Below are positions 36,882-41,997 of a DNA stretch of 41,997 nt, in pieces. The translations under genes were made by a program, and so were the position numbers. The stretch's first letter is position 1. Each line of letters starts with the position of its first letter. This stretch comes from a virus, in IMG/VR virus record IMGVR_UViG_3300005530_000016, positions 1 through 41,997 of that record; one strand, 5' to 3'. The notes beneath the pieces are model-generated. The model was not told the origin of the DNA. It ran no database searches and saw only the letters and a program-made list of their open reading frames with translations.

Positions 36882-38338
36882 GAACCTTTAGAAGAACAAA
36901 AGGGGTTTAATATCTCTTTATAAAGACCCTTTTCTTTCTTTAATCTCATTTTTGAAAAAATATCATTTTTATTATTAGCTGTTTTAGCTTTTTCAATAGC
37001 ATCATTGATTTGTCGTTCTATTTCTTCGATTTGACCATTAATAATTCTTTTGCTAAGATTATTATGTTTTGTGAATAGCCAATTGAGAAGCCATTCTTTT
37101 AAAAATGCACTACAGTCTTCAGGATGGTACAAATAATGAAAAGCGTATTTAGAAAATTCATAAGCACAGGTGTAAATGATATCTTTGCAGGGGATGTTAA
37201 GAAGCAAATTTTCTTTAGGAATTAAACCTACTTCGCTTAATCTACAAAGACCCTTTGCGTAATTTTGGTTTCTTAAATCAATTACATCAAAGTTTACATT
37301 AGGTTTCTTCTCCAAACTTAAGCATTTCGAGTCATTTGGTTCTGACACTATTTGCTTAATTATTAATTGCTCAGATTTTGGCTCTGACTGCTTAATAGTT
37401 AGGCAAACTGAAACAGATACAGGTATGTCCGGGGGACAACCTTTATCTAACCAATCATAAATTTCTTCTTCTTCATGTAGGAAGGGCTTAATGAGATGAG
37501 GACAGTTGTATTCATTCCATGCTGTGTGCTTTTCATTAATAAGCGCATTAACAATAAAATCAAAAGATGGTGTTTGAGCATCATAGGTACAAAAATCAAG
37601 TTGTTCACGCCAATCGCTAATAACTTTACCAGGTGCTATGGTTTTGTAATCCCGTCCACCAAAAGCGCGTAAACATCTACCTCCTTCAACATACGTGCCT
37701 TTTTCGTCTCTAAGAGTTTTACAAGGAAAAGGATGCGCTTCAAGTTTTGGACTGATTAATTTAAGTTGGTCGGATAATTCATGATAAGTTTTAAGAACGT
37801 TGGTAAGTGGTATTTTCTTTCTAATGTGTAATCCAAGCGATTGACTGCTAATGTGCCATGTGTAACCAGGAAATGCATCATAGACTCTTTTAGCTGTTTG
37901 AAAGAATTCTAGAGGTTGAGAAACTATTACAAGCTCTGGAACGGTTTTTTTAATACTGATAATTCTCTTACCGCCCGCTGGGTAAGAATTGTCATGGTCA
38001 ATTATTTTTTGGTCATAAAGAGAATTTTCGTCAATGAGTAGTCCAAGCCAACCAGGAATAGGTGTCATGCCAAGATGGCGGCGAATCAGTCCTGTGTTTT
38101 TCGTGATGTATCCTGCTTCTTTTTTGAAAAGACAATGATAGCTGCGATTGAAACCAAGTTCATATTTAGTTTTTAGATGATAAGGATATGTCTTAAAGGG
38201 CAAAATGTAATCTTCAATGTAACGTTGGAGATAATCTCTATTATCCCTTTCTTCCTGTTCAAAATCTTCTTCAAAAGAAAAAACTTCAAAATCTACTTGC
38301 GAAAATGATTCTTCGAGACTATAATTACTTACGTGCAT
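36539..38338 (-). CDS. Probable replication protein, AEP primase-like (tentative)
   Basis: 599 residues. The segment PGWLGLLIDENSLYDQKIID ... HDN (about 95-115), the later TWHISSQSLGLHIRKKIPL (about 158-176) and RCLRAFGGRDYKTI (about 217-230) follow the order of archaeo-eukaryotic primase motifs: an acidic pair, S-x-x-x-G-L-H, then a basic R-L-P-x-G-x-D-like segment. A variable middle and a C-terminal winged-helix-like region (FAIEVIKFLKNGPSNISQET ... MKQVNNYKKRL) follow. AAGGAG precedes the ATG. It is the only replication candidate seen. Identification is tentative. Confidence 0.45.
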   Translation of the reverse strand: MHVSNYSLEESFSQVDFEVFSFEEDFEQEERDNRDYLQRYIEDYILPFKTYPYHLKTKYELGFNRSYHCLFKKEAGYITKNTGLIRRHLGMTPIPGWLGLLIDENSLYDQKIIDHDNSYPAGGKRIISIKKTVPELVIVSQPLEFFQTAKRVYDAFPGYTWHISSQSLGLHIRKKIPLTNVLKTYHELSDQLKLISPKLEAHPFPCKTLRDEKGTYVEGGRCLRAFGGRDYKTIAPGKVISDWREQLDFCTYDAQTPSFDFIVNALINEKHTAWNEYNCPHLIKPFLHEEEEIYDWLDKGCPPDIPVSVSVCLTIKQSEPKSEQLIIKQIVSEPNDSKCLSLEKKPNVNFDVIDLRNQNYAKGLCRLSEVGLIPKENLLLNIPCKDIIYTCAYEFSKYAFHYLYHPEDCSAFLKEWLLNWLFTKHNNLSKRIINGQIEEIERQINDAIEKAKTANNKNDIFSKMRLKKEKGLYKEILNPFCSSKGSLSPCITYISVGDSQPERIPETLLKELKERGGRKPKSFVNFAIEVIKFLKNGPSNISQETFCEFLGYHDMKQVNNYKKRLGNLIIWDKEQRTGYSKGYKSKRYMLSAFCLSFFS

Positions 38339-38402
38339 GTAACTCCTTGGTCGGGGTTATTTCTGGTTTGGTAGTGGCTGGTTACCATTACCTCTTATTT
38401 AG

Positions 38403-38442
38403 GACGGTCGAGAGAAACACTACTCTCGACCGTCTTTTTTTT
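38403..38442 (+). terminator. Strong rightward terminator in a divergent spacer
   Basis: GACGGTCGAGAG (38403-38414), 8-base loop, CTCTCGACCGTC (38423-38434), then eight T. It is upstream of both flanking divergent genes, so it either attenuates the rightward operon or blocks rightward transcripts coming from the left. A second hairpin, GGTAGTGG with CCATTACC at about 38371-38393, precedes it. Confidence 0.85.
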
Positions 38443-38503
38443 ATACCGAAAATATTATAGCGTTACGTGTTGTAATTTAGAAGGCTAAGAGTATACTATT
38501 TCT

Positions 38504-38791
38504 ATGCTAATGCCATTTGGAAAACACAAAAATAAAAATGTTAATGCCCTTGATGCACATTATTGTATTTTTCTTTTAGAAAGATGGGATGCTGATAGAG
38601 ATAGACTTTATCCTCGATTACGTGCAGAGCTAGAAGAAAGGGCTTATGGTTTTAGAAGCGAACGCCAAAAAGAAATAGACCGTTTGGAGCATGAATTAAT
38701 GTTATCAGAAATGGCTAATAGAAATTTGAAACAAGAAAATTATGACTTAACAATTCTCTGTTTGAAACTAAAGAAAATGCTAAAATTATGA
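38504..38791 (+). CDS. DUF3820-like protein with coiled-coil tail
   Basis: 95 residues (93 from the second ATG at 38510). MPFGKHKNKNVNALDAHYCI resembles the DUF3820 core (M-P-F-G-K-x-K-x-K ... L...Y...L), followed by a heptad-rich coil (RQKEIDRLEHELMLSEMANR). No clear Shine-Dalgarno sequence; TATACT (38492-38497) lies 6 bases before the first ATG, suggesting a leaderless start. A paralogue lies at 41158-40910. Function of the family is unknown to me. Confidence 0.6.
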   Translation: MLMPFGKHKNKNVNALDAHYCIFLLERWDADRDRLYPRLRAELEERAYGFRSERQKEIDRLEHELMLSEMANRNLKQENYDLTILCLKLKKMLKL

Positions 38792-39138
38792 AAGGAGAAA
38801 ATGGAATGTCGTTTAATTAATAACGCAATTTCTGGCGATACTGAGGAGTCCATCTTTGATGCAGTGAAGATATTTTCTATGACTGAAGAATTAATTGCAA
38901 GAAGCATCAAAGCGTATCGTCGGCGGTTTTTGCGACAACGTGACTACAAAAATCCATCTTTAATAAAGTCATTTGTAACATATGACTGCGACAAAGACCA
39001 ATGGTTTGTTCATCTTCGCTGTAGAAAAAAAGGGAATAAAAGCGGGGAAAAATTGGCTCTATACAAATTGAAAAACAATAGATTAACTCTGTTTGAAACT
39101 AAAGAAAATGCTAAAATTATGAAAGGAGAAAATGGAAT
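38756..39138 (+). repeat. Exact 52-bp direct repeat spanning two gene junctions
   Basis: 38756-38807 and 39087-39138 are identical. Each copy covers the end of one gene, the GAAAGGAGAAA ribosome site and the first bases of the next gene. The two copies are read in different frames by the upstream genes. The 331-base period suggests a recent duplication or a recombination that inserted the gene between them. Confidence 0.9.
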
Positions 39139-39145
39139 ATTATAA
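38801..39145 (+). CDS. Unknown basic protein between duplicated junctions
   Basis: 114 residues starting MECRLINNAISGDTEESIFD; AAAGGAG is 4 bases upstream. Very basic middle (SIKAYRRRFLRQRDYKNPSL), then strand-rich. Its last ~18 residues (LFETKENAKIMKGENGIL) are encoded by the second copy of the 52-bp repeat, so the natural C-terminus was probably replaced. It overlaps the next gene by 14 bases. No family is recognised. Confidence 0.55.
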   Translation: MECRLINNAISGDTEESIFDAVKIFSMTEELIARSIKAYRRRFLRQRDYKNPSLIKSFVTYDCDKDQWFVHLRCRKKGNKSGEKLALYKLKNNRLTLFETKENAKIMKGENGIL

Positions 39146-39341
39146 AAGAAGAGTATGGCTGGTTGATGCTGAAGATGAAGATTTTGAAACAGCTGTTGAT
39201 TTGTTACGTGGAAGAATATATGGCTATTTTCCTTTAGAAGATGATAGAACACAAAATATACTATCCTGTCAAACAGTAGTGAATAACAGTAATGGCAATT
39301 ATCAATTATTAGCAACTATTATGTACGAATACTTGGAGTAA
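39132..39341 (+). CDS. 69-residue acidic protein
   Basis: MEYYKRRVWLVDAEDEDFET ... YQLLATIMYEYLE; it starts behind the second copy of the duplicated GAAAGGAGAAA. It begins ME, like the gene at 38801, because of the duplication. No family is recognised. Confidence 0.55.
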   Translation: MEYYKRRVWLVDAEDEDFETAVDLLRGRIYGYFPLEDDRTQNILSCQTVVNNSNGNYQLLATIMYEYLE

Positions 39342-39361
39342 CATATTTAATATTGGTTTCC

Positions 39362-39408
39362 GACACGAGTCCCCTCCAGGGCGTTCCTGAAGGGCACTTG
39401 TGTTTTTG
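39362..39408 (+). terminator. Terminator placed just before a ribosome site
   Basis: ACACGAGT (39363-39370) pairs with ACTTGTGT, with an inner CCAGG/CCTGA-type hairpin, then TTTTT. The next gene's GAAAGG follows at once. This is the same terminator-then-ribosome-site layout as in the leftward operon at 556-2542. Confidence 0.7.
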
Positions 39409-39425
39409 GTGAAAGGATAATTAAA

Positions 39426-39713
39426 ATGGACGATTATACAGCTAAAGTTCAAAAAGCTTACGAATTGAAGGAATCAGGTGGCAGTGCCGTCAAGTGGCTT
39501 GGCAAAATTGTTAAGCGAGGATTTCCTTGTTGTCCGATGATTAAAGATGGACCTGAAATGGAGCATATGTGGTGTCTGGTCAGCTTTGTACCTTGTGAAG
39601 ACACTGAGGTAGTAGAAGGAGTTATTTTAAACGAATCTTTCTATTGCGATTATCTTGTAAGAGGCATGAAGGTGCTAGTGCCAATTGATACTATTGAAGC
39701 GGTAGAATTATGA
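39426..39713 (+). CDS. Unknown protein, possibly DUF2314-like
   Basis: 95 residues: SAVKWLGKIVKRGFPCCPMI ... EHMWCLVSFVPCEDTEVVEG ... LNES ... VRGMKVLVPIDTIEAVEL. The M-E-H-M-W ... G-x-x-x-N ... V-x-V ... I pattern resembles DUF2314 domains, which are small and of unknown function. Gene control may run through the terminator just upstream. AAAGG precedes the ATG at some distance. Confidence 0.5.
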   Translation: MDDYTAKVQKAYELKESGGSAVKWLGKIVKRGFPCCPMIKDGPEMEHMWCLVSFVPCEDTEVVEGVILNESFYCDYLVRGMKVLVPIDTIEAVEL

Positions 39714-39877
39714 ATGCCTGTAGCACCGAAACTTTAATGGCTACAAATAAATTAGACACGGATTTACTTGCCGCCTTGATAAAAATAATAGACTCCCAAT
39801 CTTGCACTATAATATTACAGATGGTGGACACTACACGATGGAACTTATACAGCGTCTTTGACATTGACTTTGAATAA
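39710..39877 (+). CDS. 55-residue protein of unknown function
   Basis: Reads MNACSTETLMATNKLDTDLL ... TTRWNLYSVFDIDFE. The ATG overlaps the previous stop (ATGA) and the stop precedes the next ATG by one base, so it fits tightly in the operon. No family is recognised. Confidence 0.5.
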   Translation: MNACSTETLMATNKLDTDLLAALIKIIDSQSCTIILQMVDTTRWNLYSVFDIDFE

Positions 39878-39878
39878 C

Positions 39879-40127
39879 ATGCCCAGCCACAATAAAAGAG
39901 ATTACAAAAATCAAATAGTAAATAACTATGTTTATATCGTCAAGGAGGCGGGCCGCAACAGTAGAGGATTGGTAATGTGGCAAGCAATTTGTTTGTTTAA
40001 TAATTGCCAAAAAGTGTTCAATATCTCCAGTGAATTAATCAGAAAAGGGACATCTTCGTGCGGTTGTTTAAGGAGTTTTTTAAGAACAAAAAAGAATAAC
40101 GAAAAGTGGAACATTTACTATGAATGA
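39879..40127 (+). CDS. Truncated HNH-endonuclease relative (zinc ribbon only)
   Basis: 82 residues from MPSHNKRDYKNQIVNNYVYI. WQAICLFNNCQKVFNISSEL ... SCGCLRSFLRTKKN has the zinc-ribbon layout of the N-terminal part of the HNH gene at 34315-33653 (C-x-x-x-x-x-C ... S-C-G-C-L), but the nuclease core is missing. It is probably a remnant; alternatively it is a small DNA-binding protein. It ends overlapping the 40120 gene. Confidence 0.5.
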   Translation: MPSHNKRDYKNQIVNNYVYIVKEAGRNSRGLVMWQAICLFNNCQKVFNISSELIRKGTSSCGCLRSFLRTKKNNEKWNIYYE

Positions 40128-40761
40128 AATAATTAATCCTCCAGCCATCGTAGCTACCAAATATACAATCTCCGAACAATCCAGAGAACTTTGGCGCAAG
40201 GCTATCTGGACCATTAAACAAGCACAAAAAAGATTCGTTAGAGCTTATGACAGCACTTTAAGAGATACTCTAGGCGACGATTACAAGAACAAGTGGAAGA
40301 AAGATTCACACTTTATGGACACCATATCGGAAATAGAAAAAGACATTCAGAAATTGTGCCGCGAAGCGGGAATGTCTCTGACTACTTTTAATCGTTACCG
40401 TTCCGCTGCCAGAAAATGTGTCCTTCTTGATGTACCTTTTTCGATGGCTGGTCACTTATCTCTTAAAGAAATTAGGGAATGTGCGGGAATACCAGGCGAC
40501 GACTTACAAGCAGCCCAGCACGCCATTCGAGAAAAAAAGATAGCCCAGTGGAATATTAATCGTGCAGCCAAAGTAGCCACCGTTCTTCCTCTACCTGAAA
40601 AAAGCCAACATCCCGACACTTATTTGCAAGAATTAACGCCTAAAATTATTGAACATTTAAAGAGAGTAACATGGGAATATGGGGCAGCTGCTGGGAACAA
40701 AATGATTAAAGATTTAACTAGAGCATTATTAGAGGCAAAAATTGATGAAGAGATTACTTGA
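40120..40761 (+). CDS. Unknown helical protein with HTH-like middle
   Basis: 213 residues, helical throughout. CREAGMSLTTFNRYRSAARKC (about 80-100) has the spacing of a helix-turn-helix, and LSLKEIRECAGIPGDDLQAA is another helical pair. I do not recognise a family; a DNA-binding or ParB-like role is possible. It overlaps both neighbouring genes. Confidence 0.55.
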   Translation: MNEIINPPAIVATKYTISEQSRELWRKAIWTIKQAQKRFVRAYDSTLRDTLGDDYKNKWKKDSHFMDTISEIEKDIQKLCREAGMSLTTFNRYRSAARKCVLLDVPFSMAGHLSLKEIRECAGIPGDDLQAAQHAIREKKIAQWNINRAAKVATVLPLPEKSQHPDTYLQELTPKIIEHLKRVTWEYGAAAGNKMIKDLTRALLEAKIDEEIT

Positions 40762-40930
40762 ACTTGGGTTAGCTGAACTTTGTCCTACTTGTAAAGGTGA
40801 GCAGATGGTAACAAGATATGACCCGATTATCGTTCAAACTGTAAAAACTTATTGTTGGTGCTGTAAAGGTGGTATTGTGTTATCAGAAGCTGGAAAAGAA
40901 CTAGGGGAATTACTTGAATTCAGGCGTTAA
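40745..40930 (+). CDS. Small zinc-finger protein
   Basis: 61 residues from the ATG at 40745: LCPTCKGEQMV ... YCWCCKGGIV, a C-x-x-C ... C-x-x-C zinc ribbon, with a Glu/Arg-rich end. It starts inside the 40120 gene (17-base overlap). Role unknown; it overlaps the convergent DUF3820-like gene. Confidence 0.6.
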   Translation: MKRLLELGLAELCPTCKGEQMVTRYDPIIVQTVKTYCWCCKGGIVLSEAGKELGELLEFRR

Positions 40931-41158
40931 ATCCGTAGCTAATATCCCATCTGGCTCTCTTCTTAATCTTTCATATTCCAAAGCACGTCTTGTTGAATTA
41001 GTCAAATTATATTCCAGAAGACATTTCCGCAGATAGAACCACGGCACATTTCTTATTAATTTGTTTTTGTACTTACCGAAGTGCATTACCGTTTCTATGC
41101 CATTTACACGACACCATTCCATCTCGAAAAGTTGTAAATCTAAATCGTAAGCACTCAT
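40910..41158 (-). CDS. DUF3820-like small protein
   Basis: 82 residues: HFGKYKNKLIRNVPWFYLRK (about 26-45) is the DUF3820-type core (F-G-K-Y-K-x-K-x-x-x-x-x-P-x-x-Y-L). The N-terminal half is acidic and the end is Arg-rich then acidic. Divergent from the RAMP-like gene with a 34-base spacer. Paralogous to 38504-38791. Confidence 0.6.
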   Translation of the reverse strand: MSAYDLDLQLFEMEWCRVNGIETVMHFGKYKNKLIRNVPWFYLRKCLLEYNLTNSTRRALEYERLRREPDGILATDLTPEFK

Positions 41159-41192
41159 TTACTGTTATATAGTCTTATTATAAAAGGAAAAT

Positions 41193-41834
41193 ATGGCATT
41201 AGATATTACACTCTACGATGTTACTTTAAGATACAACGCACCACTTTTAGCTTCACAACCAAGTAATCCAGATTTATTCGACCGTTTTATAGCCAGTAAG
41301 CAACCAGAAGATTTAAGTGACGAACAGAGAGATGAGGAAAAAGCTTGTTCGCCGAAGGAAGGTGAAGGTCAAGCGGGATATACTGTATTTAGTAAAGATT
41401 CGGACGGCAGCAATTTTCTTTGGGCATTTTCTATAAAAGGATATTTGAAGGAGGCGGCACGAACCATAAAATCGCATTCTGGATTAAAAAATTTGCGCGA
41501 CCGGATAAATCGTTACGTTACTGTAATTCCTCCCAAGATTCGATTGCCTGAAGTTGCTGGAACAATTCAACGACCTCTTTTAACGAATTCAATGGGTTTC
41601 CCAAGGGTCTGCTTAGCGAAGTCAGATTTCGTACCAGAGGGAACGGAGGTATCTTTTACATTGCGGGTAATGGATGGTGGTGGTGTAACTGAGGAATTGT
41701 TACGTGATGTTTTGGAATATGGTGAAAATTTTATAGGTATGGGATGCTGGAGAACGACTGGCTATTATGGGCAATTTTCTGTAATTAAATTCGTCAAAGT
41801 TAAAAACAAGAAGAAAAAATTATTACAAGATTAA
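41193..41834 (+). CDS. Stand-alone RAMP-like protein
   Basis: 213 residues, AAAGGAAAAT before the ATG. FSIKGYLKEAARTI at 79-92 resembles the S-x-K-G-x-L-R-x-x helix entry of Cas7/RAMP proteins. RPLLTNSMGFPRVCLAKSDF (127-146), then FTLRVM, then IGMGCWRTTGYYGQFSV at 181-197 resembles the Gly-rich loop (G-x-G-x-x-R-x-x-G-Y-G-x-F) that closes RAMP/ferredoxin-like RNA-binding folds. No other CRISPR gene is nearby. It may be an RNA-binding phage protein, or possibly interfere with type III effectors; both are inference. Confidence 0.5.
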   Translation: MALDITLYDVTLRYNAPLLASQPSNPDLFDRFIASKQPEDLSDEQRDEEKACSPKEGEGQAGYTVFSKDSDGSNFLWAFSIKGYLKEAARTIKSHSGLKNLRDRINRYVTVIPPKIRLPEVAGTIQRPLLTNSMGFPRVCLAKSDFVPEGTEVSFTLRVMDGGGVTEELLRDVLEYGENFIGMGCWRTTGYYGQFSVIKFVKVKNKKKKLLQD

Positions 41835-41997
41835 CTCTTATAAATCGCATAGACAAGAACCGACACGTTATTCAATGACAGTAATGTAATGGCTATGACA
41901 GATTAGTTCGGCGAGAGCATGGAGGGCTATGATAGCACGAGTAGCTGACCAGTGTAATGGCTAGGATAGATTAGTTCGGCGAGAGCATGGAGGGCTA
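41835..41997. repeat. Non-coding right end with 1.4 copies of the 68-bp repeat
   Basis: After the RAMP-like gene there is no gene. From 41880 a degenerate partial unit (GTAATGTAATGGCTATGACAG) leads into a full 68-bp unit at 41900-41967 and a partial one at 41968-41997, identical to the left end. Confidence 0.85.

Noticed and set aside
1-41997. tRNA genes
   Set aside because: Scanning by eye for T-loop-like GGTTCGAnTC sequences with a matching acceptor stem found none; a covariance-model scan would be decisive.

Overview
The window is an essentially complete genome of a tailed, probably temperate double-stranded DNA phage of about 42 kb. Supporting genes are terminase large and small subunits, a portal, a protease/scaffold, an HK97-type major capsid protein, a tail tube protein, a tail assembly chaperone pair with a -1 frameshift, a tape measure, several adhesins, a tyrosine integrase and an excisionase-like protein. 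The last 30 bases repeat the first 30, so the contig probably closes into a circle. A 68-bp tandem repeat lies across the closure point. The DNA looks AT-rich. Several protein types (Ser-rich Cys-containing adhesins, an adhesin built from ASGGLSLGNSS repeats, the integrase type, a sigma-region-4-like regulator) remind me of planctomycete genomes and prophages. That host assignment is a weak inference.

Layout. From 213 to 2504 lies a leftward operon of small unknown genes. It is driven by two near-identical promoter-leader modules whose RNAs can form mutually exclusive or pseudoknotted helices that end in a terminator. From 2712 to 10457 are, mainly leftward, two glycosyltransferases split by a homing-type HNH-AP2 endonuclease, then Ser-rich, Cys-rich adhesin-like virion proteins. 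From 10495 to 18789 are a large rightward virion-type gene with an apparent ATT start, the tape measure, the chaperones, the tail tube protein and a head-tail connector. Interspersed are rightward islands of small proteins, four of them carrying an unusual Ala-Thr tetrapeptide repeat. From 18865 to 24309 is a Mu-like head module: capsid, decoration, protease/scaffold with an internal start, a gp55-like sigma factor, and a portal carrying an N-terminal MerR-type helix-turn-helix. From 24344 to 26470 is a rightward operon with a third glycosyltransferase, a membrane protein and a candidate anti-CBASS (Acb2-like) protein fused to a ribbon-helix-helix-like domain. From 26464 to 28641 are the terminase genes. 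From 28719 to 32666 are a giant repeat adhesin and its probable adaptor. From 32758 to 41834 is the accessory, lysogeny and replication half: a strongly promoted nucleoid-like or regulatory gene, xis, an HNH endonuclease, int, a sigma-like regulator, a possible primase-type replication protein, many small genes, and a lone RAMP-like protein at the right end.

How it may work together. A short motif close to ACTAAATA sits just before many virion genes, on both strands, and many of these genes lack a Shine-Dalgarno sequence. It resembles the T4 late promoter TATAAATA, and the genome encodes a gp55-like sigma factor. I infer a phage-controlled late regulon transcribed largely as leaderless or very short-leader mRNAs. 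Three glycosyltransferases and three Ser-rich surface proteins suggest a glycosylated virion. The strongest leads are the Acb2-like fusion, the MerR-HTH portal fusion, the paired leader modules, the late sigma/motif system, the Ala-Thr repeat family and the RAMP-like protein. I saw no tRNA gene, CRISPR array, recognisable endolysin or CI-type repressor.
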